From Flexithrix dorotheae DSM 6795 (GTDB taxonomy: Bacteria > Bacteroidota > Bacteroidia > Cytophagales > Flammeovirgaceae): DNA of 64,000 bases. The DNA lies in NCBI RefSeq assembly GCF_000379765.1, contig NZ_KB903430.1, positions 468,945 through 532,944 of the forward strand, written 5' to 3'. Shown one piece after another: positions 33,339 through 43,124 of this stretch; position 1 is the stretch's first letter, and every line of letters begins with the position of its first letter. Made by a program: the position numbers and the translations under genes. Below the pieces are notes generated by a model. The model made no database searches. It saw only the letters and a list, made by a program, of their open reading frames with translations, and was not told the origin of the DNA.

Positions 33339-34349
33339 TTACTCCTGAAAGGCAAATATCCTTTTAAAATCATTTTTCATGCTGGCGACCAACCAGCCTT
33401 GTGCTTTGGCGATATCCCAGGCTTTATCTAATTTTCCAATATGAGATTCCCTATCATAGGCATATTCCCTTTCTGCATCATCATGGTGGACAAGCAACAT
33501 CAGCCTTTTGCCATTTCCTCCGGCAGCATATTGCAACATTTGTAAGTCTCCATCAGAATTGCCAAAAGCAGCAATTGGTCTTTTCCCGATAAAGTTTGCG
33601 ATCCCAACAGGCTTTCCCTCTTTGTCATCAATAAAATCCATTTCAGGTAATTTCACTACCTGTGCACCATTTTCCCCAATTTCAAACTTTGATTTTATTC
33701 TGCTGCCCACAACTTGATAAGTTGGAATGCCATAAGCCTCATAAGCATAAGTACGTATTAAATCTACACCTCCACCAGAAACAATGAAAACCTGGAAATC
33801 ATTGGCTTTTAAATACTGAATAACTTCCAACATGGGTTGGTAAATCGTATTTGCAAAGGGCTGATTAAATTTGGGATGCAGGGAGTTAAATGCCCAGGTT
33901 GCTCCAATTTCATTAAATTCTTCACTGTTCATTCCGGTATGAGATGCCATAACCAATTGGAGCAAATCCATTATCCCAAAAGTTTTAAGCGTTTCATGAT
34001 CGTCATCAATTACCGCTTTAAAGGGTTGCGTTTCTCTCCACTTGGGATTATTATCGGCTAATTCCTTTACCCTTTCCATGGCAAAAAATAACTGGGAATA
34101 CAGTGGCTGCTCACAAATCAGGGTACCGTCATTGTCAAAAGTGGCAATGCGATCTTCAGGAGCTACATAGTCTGCTGAGTTTTCATCAGAAACCTGGCTG
34201 ACAAAATTGATGATTTGCTTTTTGGTATTTCCTTCATTCCAGGAAGGCAGGGGATCTATTGTAGCCGGATTAACTTTTTCGATTGGTGTTTCCTGCATCT
34301 TGCCACAACTCAAAAAAATCAGGAGCAAGACGAAATATCTACATTTCAT
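33339..34349 (-). CDS. HAD-superfamily phosphatase, lipoprotein
   Basis: A 336-residue lipoprotein (LIFLSCGK, Cys about residue 15) of the haloacid dehalogenase superfamily. The nucleophile motif is ATFDNDGTLI (about 70-79), motif II is VFIVSGGGVDLIR (about 188-200) and motif IV is AAFGNSDGDLQML (about 260-272). The fold resembles phosphoserine phosphatase-like enzymes, but export to the periplasm is unusual for that group and recalls bacterial class B/C acid phosphatases in role. It is the apparent first gene of the moxR-bat operon (15 bp spacing). The substrate is unknown. Confidence 0.88.
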   Translation of the reverse strand: MKCRYFVLLLIFLSCGKMQETPIEKVNPATIDPLPSWNEGNTKKQIINFVSQVSDENSADYVAPEDRIATFDNDGTLICEQPLYSQLFFAMERVKELADNNPKWRETQPFKAVIDDDHETLKTFGIMDLLQLVMASHTGMNSEEFNEIGATWAFNSLHPKFNQPFANTIYQPMLEVIQYLKANDFQVFIVSGGGVDLIRTYAYEAYGIPTYQVVGSRIKSKFEIGENGAQVVKLPEMDFIDDKEGKPVGIANFIGKRPIAAFGNSDGDLQMLQYAAGGNGKRLMLLVHHDDAEREYAYDRESHIGKLDKAWDIAKAQGWLVASMKNDFKRIFAFQE

Positions 34350-34742
34350 TTATTGGGTGGGTTCTAGTTAAAAAAATAATAACAAAATGCAGCTCAAAAG
34401 GTTTTAGCCATTAGAGAGCAAGAATATTACAGTCAGTATTCCAAATTTGAGGATCAATTTCTGGCTTAAATATAAAAAGGAGAAGGATATAAAAAAACAA
34501 ATCAGGGAATATCCATGAATCAAAAATTTATGAAATATAAATAATTAAGAATAATATAAAAGGCTGGAAACAGAAAATTAATATTTGATTAGGGGTAAAT
34601 AATTGTCTCAGTCCAAATTTTTTATCATCTTTAAACCTTTAACTTAATTGTAGTACTGTAATATCACAATGTTACAATTATTCACCCTCGACTGTACACT
34701 TCCAAATTTTTTTTAACCATCGATAAATTTAACTTTTCATTT
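34350..34742. other. AT-rich intergenic region between divergent HAD and sulfatase genes
   Basis: No coding potential. It contains the inverted repeat TAATTGTA (34645-34652) / TACAATTA (34673-34680) with a 20-base spacer, about 62 bp before the sulfatase ATG. No clear TAnnTTTG promoter box was found. Confidence 0.4.
34645..34680. promoter_or_regulatory. Inverted repeat TAATTGTA-N20-TACAATTA upstream of the sulfatase gene
   Basis: Perfect 8-base arms placed in the probable promoter zone; candidate operator. Confidence 0.35.
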
Positions 34743-36281
34743 ATGAAAGAGAACATTCGAACAAAACCCAATACAATACTACTCTTTGTTTTTTTACTCC
34801 TAATTTCAGTAGTCACCAATTTACATGCTCAAACTAAAAAACCTAACATTCTGGTCATTTGGGGAGATGATATCGGCTGGGCCAATATCAGTAAATACAA
34901 TCATGGTATGATGGGATACCAAACCCCTAATATCGACCGTATTGCAAATGAAGGTGCCATGTTCACCGACTGGTATGCCCAACAAAGCTGTACTGCAGGA
35001 AGGGCTGCCTTTATTTTAGGACAACACCCTTTTAGAACTGGTTTATTAACCATTGGGATGCCTGGCTCTAAACAAGGAATCAAGGATAATCAGCCTACTA
35101 TTGCCGAATTATTAAAGCCACACGGCTATACTTCAGGCCAGTTTGGCAAAAACCACCTTGGAGACAGGGATGAACATTTACCGACCAACCATGGTTTTGA
35201 TGAGTTTTTTGGTAATTTATATCACCTCAATGCAGAAGAAGAACCAGAAACATACTACTACCCGAAAGATAAGGAATTCCATGAAAAATATGGTCCAAGA
35301 GGAGTGCTACACAGTTACTCTGATGGGAAAGTGGAAGATACCGGACCACTTACCAGGAAGCGAATGGAAACAGCTGATGAAGAATTTACCGATGCAGCCA
35401 TCGCCTTTATTGAAAAAGCTCATGCAGCAGGAAAACCATTTTTTGTGTGGCTAAGTGCTACCAGAATGCACGTTTGGACTCACTTAAAGGAAGAAAGTGT
35501 AGGCGTAACCGGAATTGGATTGTACCCTGATGGAATGGTAGAACATGACAAAGCGATAGGAAGAGTACTTGCCAAACTGGAGGAATTAAAGATTATAGAT
35601 AACACGATTATCATGTATTCTACCGACAATGGTGCTGAAAAATTCACCTGGCCTGATGGTGGTACTACCCCTTTTGCAGGAGAAAAAGGAACCACCTGGG
35701 AAGGAGGTTTTAGAGCACCTTGTGCCATCAGATGGCCCGGTGTGATAAAACCAGGAACCATTTATAACGACATCTTCTCCCATGAAGACATGATGCCAAC
35801 ATTAGTTGCTGCTGCAGGAGAGCCCAATGTAAAAGAAAAATTATTAAACGGTTATAAAGCTGGGGACAAGACTTTTAACGTGCACCTTGACGGATATAAC
35901 CTGATGCCATTTTTTAAAGGAGAAGTGGATGAGTCACCCAGAAAAGAAATTTTCTATTTTGATGCAAGCGGAAATTTGAATGCCATTCGCTACAACAACT
36001 GGAAATTACACTTTACCATTATGGAAGGGTCTATAAATGAGGCATACAGAAAATCTCCAAGCTGGCCTATAGCGATCAACCTTAGGGCGGATCCTTACGA
36101 AATATCATGGAAGGCTGCGCTTTATACAAGATGGTATGCAGACAATATGTGGTTATTTGTTCCCGCCCAACAATATGCTGCCGAATTTTTGGAAACATTT
36201 AAAAAGTATCCACCAGTGTTAGGATCTTCTTTAAGTATTGACAATGTTGTTCAGCAATTACTGGTAAGTCCAAAGAATTAA
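34743..36281 (+). CDS. Secreted sulfatase (arylsulfatase-type)
   Basis: A 512-residue type I sulfatase. A signal peptide (about 1-29, ending LHAQ) is followed by PNILVIWGDDIGWAN with the metal-binding Asp pair (about 42-43), and SCTAGR with Cys83, the residue oxidised to formylglycine by the CxAGR-type maturase. Further motifs are FGKNHLGD (about 138-145, Lys and His of the active site) and YSTDNGAEKFTWPDGG (Asp-Asn of the metal site, about 295). It probably removes sulfate from algal or host polysaccharides in the periplasm or outside. Monocistronic; no SusC/D pair is adjacent. Confidence 0.92.
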   Translation: MKENIRTKPNTILLFVFLLLISVVTNLHAQTKKPNILVIWGDDIGWANISKYNHGMMGYQTPNIDRIANEGAMFTDWYAQQSCTAGRAAFILGQHPFRTGLLTIGMPGSKQGIKDNQPTIAELLKPHGYTSGQFGKNHLGDRDEHLPTNHGFDEFFGNLYHLNAEEEPETYYYPKDKEFHEKYGPRGVLHSYSDGKVEDTGPLTRKRMETADEEFTDAAIAFIEKAHAAGKPFFVWLSATRMHVWTHLKEESVGVTGIGLYPDGMVEHDKAIGRVLAKLEELKIIDNTIIMYSTDNGAEKFTWPDGGTTPFAGEKGTTWEGGFRAPCAIRWPGVIKPGTIYNDIFSHEDMMPTLVAAAGEPNVKEKLLNGYKAGDKTFNVHLDGYNLMPFFKGEVDESPRKEIFYFDASGNLNAIRYNNWKLHFTIMEGSINEAYRKSPSWPIAINLRADPYEISWKAALYTRWYADNMWLFVPAQQYAAEFLETFKKYPPVLGSSLSIDNVVQQLLVSPKN

Positions 36282-36303
36282 TAAATACAGGATTTCAAAT
36301 TAA

Positions 36304-36340
36304 AAAAAGGGGAAATGGCCGATGGCCATTTCCCCTTTTT
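36304..36340. terminator. Bidirectional terminator between the sulfatase and M43 protease genes
   Basis: AAAAAGGGGAAATGGCC / GGCCATTTCCCCTTTTT, a perfect 17-bp stem with a 3-base loop; A- and T-tracts serve both convergent genes. Confidence 0.9.
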
Positions 36341-36359
36341 CTTTTCAGGATAAAACTTT

Positions 36360-39300
36360 CTATCTTTTTATGATTCTGTAATTAGCAGAATGCTGATTTC
36401 CGGAAATATTCAACAAGTAAATTCCGGAAGGAAATTGATCTAATTTAATACCTGGGGAAATGACAGTCTGTTGCTTTTGGATTTGCCTGGTGATTAATAC
36501 TTTTCCCGAGAGATCTAAAACCCTGATTTCCAAAGCTCCTACATATTCATTCTCCATTTGCAGACTAAATTCTGACTGGAAAGGATTGGGGTATATTTCA
36601 ACTCCGGCAAACACCTGAAAACTTTCCTTGCCCGTAATTTGCTGGAATTCTACCCAGGTTTCAGTTGCTCCGATATTTAGGCTGACCACTACTGTATCTG
36701 CATTGGCCTGCACAGTTACCTTATTTTGGTTTTGAGCTACTTTAGCCAATTGATAATCCGCTTTAATCAGATAATCTCCTGCAGCTAACTCACTAAAATT
36801 AAATTCACCATTTTCATCCGAAAAGGTTTTATCCAGGATTTTCCCACTGCCATCAGCTAACAGGTAAATGGGTACTCCCTTTATTACTGCTGCTTCAGTT
36901 GTTCTTCCTCCTGTATTCTTATCCACATCAACTACAGTTCCAGCAATTGATTCTTCACCCGTTTCTCCATTTTCTTTTTCCAGGACTGACAGGATATAAT
37001 TATTGATATGAGCTGCTGAAATTTCCAAAATTTCTGCTTCGGCCATAATGAGGGCATTTCCCGAATAAGTAGGTACACTCAATGGATTGGCTTTTATTTC
37101 AGGCAGGAACTTCAATATGAACTTACCTGGTAACAATTCGGTAAACTGAAACTCAAAGCTATTATCCAATTTGAATTCAGCCATAACTTCTGAAGTTTCT
37201 GTGTTCAGCAACACCATTGTTCCTATACTTATCTCTTCTCCCGTCTGAGTGAGCACCTTTCCGGAAAGGGTATACTTCTCCACTATATCAATCACCACAA
37301 TCTGAATAATCTTTTCAAATGTAGCACCGCTTTTATCTTCTACTCTCAGGCGAATAGAAAGCTTGCTTTGTTCCTCAAAATCAATAGGTTGATTAACAAT
37401 TAAAGAATCTCCGGAAATAGTAAATTTTTCATTGTCTTCACTCCCCTCTCCACCTACAAAACTGAAAGTATGTATATCTTCCGGATTGCCATCTTTAGCG
37501 GTCAGGCTTCCAATCAGGCTTCCTGTTTCCCCTTCCTCTACGATTTCATTTTTACTTAGCATGATGTCTTCCGGGGATATATTTTCGAATATATCCTTAA
37601 CTCTAATTGCAAAAACCTTTTCAAAAAACCCTCCATTTCCATCCTCTGTTTTTACCCTAATTGACAATAATTGTTGTGTTTCAAAATCGAATGATTGGGC
37701 GGCCTTTAGGGAATCATTTGAAATGCTGAATTTATCATTATCGGCATCGCCTTCACCTGCAATTAGGGAATAAGTATGCGTATCCGATACATCCTCATCT
37801 TCCGTGCTTAAAAGACCAATTAAAACATTGCTTTTTTCATTTTCAAATACTTCTGTATTACTCAATGAAATATCGGAAGGATAGATATTATCAGGAATAT
37901 CAATTATTTTAATCGTAAAAGATTTTTCAAATTCCCCTTCGTATTTATCGGTTGTCTTTACCCGAATAGAATATTCATTTCGATTTTCATAATCAAAAGA
38001 AGTTTTGGAAATTAACTGATCGCCTGATATTTCAAATAAATCGTTATCCAGGTCTCCTTCTCCAGAGATCAATTCAAAATTATGATCATCATCTTTATTC
38101 TCATCAGTAGCAGTAAATTCCCCGATGACAGTTTGTTCTGGTTCATTTTCCCTGATCTCATTTTTACTGAGGAGGATATCGGTGGGAATACTGTTCTCAA
38201 ACATATCCGTAACTTTTATAAAAAAGGATTTTTCAAATTCCCCACCATATTTATCTGTGGCTTTTACCCTGATGTTATATTCATTTTTCTCCTCAAAATC
38301 GAAGCTGGATTTAGCCAGCAAGATATTCCCCGAGATGGAAAAAGCCCCATTATCTCCATCTCCTTTCCCTTCTACAAAAACAATAGAATGTTCATCATCG
38401 GCATTGGCATCGATTACTGAAAATTCACCTACTTTGGTATTTTCCGGCTGATTTTCGGCAATTTTATTTTCACTTAACTGAATATCTGTAGGGATGCTAT
38501 TTTCAAAAATATCTCTGATTTTAATGGTAAAAGATTTTTCGAAAGCCCCACCGAGTTTGTCCGTTGTTTTTACTCTAAAATGGTATTCATTTCTATCCTC
38601 ATAATCAAATACCAGAAATGCCTTGAGTTGATTTCCTTCAATCAGAAATGCTTCATTATCATCATCTCCTTCACCCAATACCATAGTATAGGTATGTTCA
38701 TCATTTTCATCAGGGTCAATGGTAGAAAATTCGCCAATTAATGCGCCTTCAAAGTTATTTTCAGAAATTTCTTTGTTGCTTAACAAAATATCAGTTGGAA
38801 ATTCATTTTCTTCCAAATCGGAAATTGATATAGAAAATGAATGCTGGAAAGTCCCCCCAGCCCCATCATCGGTCTCAATTCTAATGGAATATTCCTTTTT
38901 AGATTCAAAATCAAAAACCTTATTGGAATGTAAAGCAGCCCCGATTATTTTGAAATCGTTATTATCATCACTTCCGGTTCCATCAACTAATTTATAGGTA
39001 TGTTCATCATCCTGATTGGGATCTGTGGTGGATAAATCACCTACTTTTGTGCCCAGGGGTTGGTTTTCAGCTAATTCAGTATTACTCAGTGCAATAGCGG
39101 TAGGAGGATCATTTTTAGGAATGTCTCCCATTCTTATCACTTCCATGTAATCCACTGCTGCCCAGTCCAGGGTTGTTTCTATAGTCAGGTAATGGTCCCC
39201 TTTTAAAAGGTTGTTTTTAATCCCTTCCATAGTTCCCCAATGTGCACCACCAAAAGACTGGTAAAATGGGGAAACTGAAGTTTCATCTCCGATCAATGTA

Positions 39301-40448
39301 ATTGGTGTTTCATCTATTGTAAAAACATATCCATCGGGCCAATATCTGGTGGGTTTTCCGTCTTGTCCGGATCGCAGCCTTACTTTTATTTCATATTTCC
39401 CGTCCTGTTCCAGGCTAAATTTGATTTTCAGTTTATCTCCACTATCGAATAAGGCCACAGCTCTGCCCTGATTGTCATCGGTAATAAATGCATCAAATTC
39501 ACTTACATCCCCATTGCTTCCAACATTAGCTAAAGGTTCGAAATTTTCTTCAGCTTCAATTCTCCCCTCAGGTTTTTCAATTGGCACTTTGTGTTGTTTA
39601 AGATAATGTCGGCTATTTTTCAAAGTGCCCAGGGCTCTGGTAAATTGTCCCTGAGAGAAATGCTCCGTACATTGAAGCGCATAAGACATTATATTTCTGG
39701 TGTCAGGTTTAAACAAATCACCATTTGCGTCCTTTTTGGTTCCCCTGTAAACACAATCACCTCCTAAAATATTATACAAATAAGGGTCAGCCGGGGTATC
39801 ACAAACTTTATCTCCGGCATATTGGCAATTAGATCCGTCTACTAATTCATCGGTGAGCACTGAATTTGAGCGGCCATGGGTATGGTAAAGATGGAAGAAA
39901 TGTCCTAATTCGTGGGCCAGTGTATAAGTCAGGGGAGACAAATTACCATGAGAAACAAAAGCCCAATCTTTATATCCCGGGTAGTAAGCATACCCACCCA
40001 CATAACCACTTCCTTTGTAAATGGAATTTGCAAAGCAAACATTAATGGTATTTGCCTGTTCAAAGTTATTGATAATTATATCTTCATCATTAAAATTAAA
40101 GTCATAAAGGGAATCTACATCTATAAAATTGATATCTCCATCAATATAAAACTGCATATTGGCACCTTTGTAAACCTCATTGGTAGCATCCAATTCTTTT
40201 TGAATAGCGGAAACAGTAGTTCTTGAAGAACCGTCTTTTCTTCTTAATAAATGGACTTTTAAAGCTACATAGGTAATGTTATCGGGATCAAAAACGTCTT
40301 CAAAAGCGACATCTGCCATTTGATCACCCAAAAACATTTCTGCATGAGGCGGAGGAATTGACCCACAACTTTCCTGGGAAAACACCTGAGTGATCGAAAT
40401 AAGGAAAAGGAGAATGCCAAAGGCTAATTTTTTTAGCTGGAAATGCAT
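36360..40448 (-). CDS. Giant secreted M43 metalloprotease with cadherin repeats and T9SS sorting domain
   Basis: A 1362-residue surface protein. A signal peptide (about 1-25) is followed by a pappalysin-type (M43) metalloprotease with the zinc site HELGHFFHLYH (His179, His183, His189; catalytic Glu180). Then come a carbohydrate-binding-like beta-sandwich (about 290-440), six cadherin-like repeats of about 100 residues (about 445-1050; each opens with ILLSNxEIxEN-type and has D-E-D-type calcium ligands), a carboxypeptidase-regulatory/SdrD-like domain pair, and a C-terminal type IX secretion sorting domain (YPNPFQSEF ... GIYLLNISG ... RIIKR). The last exports the protein and attaches it to the cell surface. 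It likely binds and cuts external protein or glycoprotein substrates. Confidence 0.92.
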   Translation of the reverse strand: MHFQLKKLAFGILLFLISITQVFSQESCGSIPPPHAEMFLGDQMADVAFEDVFDPDNITYVALKVHLLRRKDGSSRTTVSAIQKELDATNEVYKGANMQFYIDGDINFIDVDSLYDFNFNDEDIIINNFEQANTINVCFANSIYKGSGYVGGYAYYPGYKDWAFVSHGNLSPLTYTLAHELGHFFHLYHTHGRSNSVLTDELVDGSNCQYAGDKVCDTPADPYLYNILGGDCVYRGTKKDANGDLFKPDTRNIMSYALQCTEHFSQGQFTRALGTLKNSRHYLKQHKVPIEKPEGRIEAEENFEPLANVGSNGDVSEFDAFITDDNQGRAVALFDSGDKLKIKFSLEQDGKYEIKVRLRSGQDGKPTRYWPDGYVFTIDETPITLIGDETSVSPFYQSFGGAHWGTMEGIKNNLLKGDHYLTIETTLDWAAVDYMEVIRMGDIPKNDPPTAIALSNTELAENQPLGTKVGDLSTTDPNQDDEHTYKLVDGTGSDDNNDFKIIGAALHSNKVFDFESKKEYSIRIETDDGAGGTFQHSFSISISDLEENEFPTDILLSNKEISENNFEGALIGEFSTIDPDENDEHTYTMVLGEGDDDNEAFLIEGNQLKAFLVFDYEDRNEYHFRVKTTDKLGGAFEKSFTIKIRDIFENSIPTDIQLSENKIAENQPENTKVGEFSVIDANADDEHSIVFVEGKGDGDNGAFSISGNILLAKSSFDFEEKNEYNIRVKATDKYGGEFEKSFFIKVTDMFENSIPTDILLSKNEIRENEPEQTVIGEFTATDENKDDDHNFELISGEGDLDNDLFEISGDQLISKTSFDYENRNEYSIRVKTTDKYEGEFEKSFTIKIIDIPDNIYPSDISLSNTEVFENEKSNVLIGLLSTEDEDVSDTHTYSLIAGEGDADNDKFSISNDSLKAAQSFDFETQQLLSIRVKTEDGNGGFFEKVFAIRVKDIFENISPEDIMLSKNEIVEEGETGSLIGSLTAKDGNPEDIHTFSFVGGEGSEDNEKFTISGDSLIVNQPIDFEEQSKLSIRLRVEDKSGATFEKIIQIVVIDIVEKYTLSGKVLTQTGEEISIGTMVLLNTETSEVMAEFKLDNSFEFQFTELLPGKFILKFLPEIKANPLSVPTYSGNALIMAEAEILEISAAHINNYILSVLEKENGETGEESIAGTVVDVDKNTGGRTTEAAVIKGVPIYLLADGSGKILDKTFSDENGEFNFSELAAGDYLIKADYQLAKVAQNQNKVTVQANADTVVVSLNIGATETWVEFQQITGKESFQVFAGVEIYPNPFQSEFSLQMENEYVGALEIRVLDLSGKVLITRQIQKQQTVISPGIKLDQFPSGIYLLNISGNQHSANYRIIKR

Positions 40449-40760
40449 AGTGGTAATCTCGGTTTCAGTTAAGGCTCAGTAACTTAAATTTTGAATAATT
40501 CAATAAAAATTTACTGAGTAGGTAAAAACAGTTTGATAATCTTCTACTAAATTGTGCTGATAAAAAGTTCTCTCTGAAACCTCCTATCACTTAAATTAGT
40601 GGAAATGGAGTATAATTTTATAACCAATTTAAACATTTCCCACCAATTTTGCCCAATCATTAACAAGTGTTAGGAGCAAGATTACAATAATTCCCTAATT
40701 GAAACTCAGCATTTTAAGTTGGCTCCTGCGGCTTTTGTTTCTATTGCCTCAGGATAAGAT
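40449..40760. other. Intergenic region between the M43 and TonB-receptor genes
   Basis: AT-rich, without coding potential. A mismatched CCTGCGGC / GCCTCAGG stem (40724-40753) sits next to the TonB receptor stop but lacks a T-run, so it is a doubtful terminator. Confidence 0.3.
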
Positions 40761-43085
40761 TTACCTGAAGGTTAACTGATACTGAAAAGTAAAATTTCTA
40801 GGTGGTTCCAGTTTTGCGTATCTTAAGGCGTATTCATTGTTAGTGAGGTTATTAACAATTACATTGAATTTTCCATACTGCTTGAAATCGTAGCCAAACC
40901 TCAGATTGAAAAAATGTTCACCATTGGGGTTTCTTTCCAGGTACTCCCTAAAACCGGGAATAAAGGATTCCAGCAATTCATCGTATTTTTCCATTGGGCT
41001 GTTATACCGAAAATCCAAACCCATGGTGAAGTTTTTAATTTCAGTGGATAAATCAAATTTCACCAGGTGCCTGTGACGATAATTTAGCACTGGCTGCAAA
41101 GTTGATTCATTTGAGCTGAACATGCTTTTGGCCATTTCCACCGTGTATTTGCCCAGGTTTTTAAGTTCTTCATTTTCCTGTAAATCAACCGGGTAATTGT
41201 AGGTATAACCTGCCAAAATTCTCAGTGGCGTTTGATTAATTTTCCCATTACTCACAGCCGAAAATTCAATTCCTCCTACTCTTGTTCTGGGCATATTTTC
41301 GGCCTTTACTCCAACATAATCCAGCAAATTACCATCCGGATTAGAATCATTGGGCAAAAAAAGCCCCGGTCGAAATTCTATCATATCGTAATAATCCATT
41401 AAAAACAGGGCCGCATCCAGATAGGTCTTCCATGTTTGTGTACCCACCTCTTTTTTAAATCCCAACTCAGCATTCCAGCCATATTCTGGTTTTAGTTCTG
41501 GATTAGGGAAAATGGGGACCACTTCATCCGATTTATCCAGAAAAATTTCCGCAAGACTTGGAAATCTGTATCCCTGTCCAAATGAAGCCCGGATGCTTGA
41601 TGTTTCAGATGTTTTGTAATTCATCCCCCAACGAAACACGGGAATCGTCCTTCTTTCTGTACCACTGACATCAAAATATTCGTATCGGAAACCCAGATTG
41701 GTATTAAATCGCCTGACTACATATTCTGCTTGTGCATATAATGCGCCTAGCGTTCCTGACCTATTTCCAGCCCCATCAGGATCATCAATCAAAACTTTTT
41801 GCGCATTTATGCCAGTGATTAATTTTATACGATCGGATAATTTAGTTTTATAATTATAATCTGCATTGAATTGCTGGGCAATGGTGTTATCCACAAAATT
41901 CAATGTCCTTAAATCATAAAACCTGGCTTTTAATTCATGTTCATTGCCATTCCTGGTTTTGTAAAGCAAATAAGGATCAATGGTCAACTGATTTCTTTCG
42001 AAAAGGATCAGTCCATTGGCTTCACCACCTGATTCATTTCCCGAAAAGGGGATATAAGCACCTTCATTGGCATTTTCCCAAAAAATAAAATCGGCTTCAT
42101 CACTATGCATAAAACTTGTATTCAGCCCTAAGGTTAAACCAAAATCCTTCTCTGGCCTCCACCTTGTTTTAAGTGCAAACCGTTGCTGATCCTGATCAGC
42201 ACCCATTAAATAACTATTACTTTGCAGAAAACTTCCGCTGGCCACCAAATCGAATCGGCCAAATTGCTGCATATGCCTTACAGATGCGCCATATTCATTT
42301 GGAGCAGTATTCCACCAGGCCAGTTCTTTTCTTTTAGGTTTTCCATAATGGGTATAAAAAGTTCTGATTTCAATTTCGGGAACTTCAGTAGGGAAAACCG
42401 TTCGGACATGCATCACGCCATTTAATGCAGCACTTCCGTATAAGCTACTTGAGGCACCTTTTAATACTTCTACCTGATCGATGAGTTCAATCGGGATAAA
42501 ATTCCAGCGAATATCATTTCTGTCAGCTGTAATAAGCGGCATACCATCTACCACCATCTGTACTCTTGACCCCGCCCCATAAGCAAAACCACTTCCACCC
42601 CGAATGCTGGCTTGTCCATCTGTAATTTTTACCCCGGGGACTTTATCAATAGCCGAAAAAAAACGAGGAGCATTGACTTCCTTTATCAGTTGTGTTCTGA
42701 GGATATCCACCGAAATGACCTCATCAATTATATCCTTTTCATACTTACTGCCAGTAATGTTCACCAGATTGAGAAATGTGGCTTTGGGGGTTAATTTCAC
42801 CACCATTTTCGCTGGGTTTTCCTGATTTATTTCAATAGAAAACTCCTGAATTTCATAGGCAATATGAGCAACTTTAACATCGTAGTTGCTAGGCGGAAGG
42901 GAAATGGAAAATTTTCCAGTTTCATCAGTTATCCCTCCTTTTCCATTATTGATTAAAATAGTGACTCCGATTATCTTTTCACCAGTAGAAGCATCTTCTA
43001 CCTCTCCAGAAAAAAGAAATTCCTGAGCAAAGGCATTGGAAAGCAAACCAAACAGGAGATAGGAAGAAAGAAAAAAAATTCTCAC
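40761..43085 (-). CDS. TonB-dependent outer-membrane receptor
   Basis: A 774-residue receptor. A signal peptide (about 1-20) precedes a carboxypeptidase-regulatory-like domain (about 25-105), typical of Bacteroidota receptors, then the plug (FFSAIDKVPGVKITDGQASIRGGSGFAYGAGSRVQMVVDGMPL, about 140-240), and a 22-stranded barrel ending in NFTFQYQLTFR. Plug residues and barrel loops do not reveal the ligand. The start is GTG at 43085: the nearest in-frame stop lies just upstream and no ATG fits. It follows the 375-residue gene by 39 bp, so the two form an operon. Confidence 0.92.
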   Translation of the reverse strand: MRIFFLSSYLLFGLLSNAFAQEFLFSGEVEDASTGEKIIGVTILINNGKGGITDETGKFSISLPPSNYDVKVAHIAYEIQEFSIEINQENPAKMVVKLTPKATFLNLVNITGSKYEKDIIDEVISVDILRTQLIKEVNAPRFFSAIDKVPGVKITDGQASIRGGSGFAYGAGSRVQMVVDGMPLITADRNDIRWNFIPIELIDQVEVLKGASSSLYGSAALNGVMHVRTVFPTEVPEIEIRTFYTHYGKPKRKELAWWNTAPNEYGASVRHMQQFGRFDLVASGSFLQSNSYLMGADQDQQRFALKTRWRPEKDFGLTLGLNTSFMHSDEADFIFWENANEGAYIPFSGNESGGEANGLILFERNQLTIDPYLLYKTRNGNEHELKARFYDLRTLNFVDNTIAQQFNADYNYKTKLSDRIKLITGINAQKVLIDDPDGAGNRSGTLGALYAQAEYVVRRFNTNLGFRYEYFDVSGTERRTIPVFRWGMNYKTSETSSIRASFGQGYRFPSLAEIFLDKSDEVVPIFPNPELKPEYGWNAELGFKKEVGTQTWKTYLDAALFLMDYYDMIEFRPGLFLPNDSNPDGNLLDYVGVKAENMPRTRVGGIEFSAVSNGKINQTPLRILAGYTYNYPVDLQENEELKNLGKYTVEMAKSMFSSNESTLQPVLNYRHRHLVKFDLSTEIKNFTMGLDFRYNSPMEKYDELLESFIPGFREYLERNPNGEHFFNLRFGYDFKQYGKFNVIVNNLTNNEYALRYAKLEPPRNFTFQYQLTFR

Positions 43086-43124
43086 AAAAAAATAGTTGGT
43101 GGTAGTTTATTCACAAGGCTGAAT

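Noticed and set aside
40724-40753. CCTGCGGC / GCCTCAGG stem after the TonB receptor gene
   Set aside because: Imperfect pairing and no following T-run.
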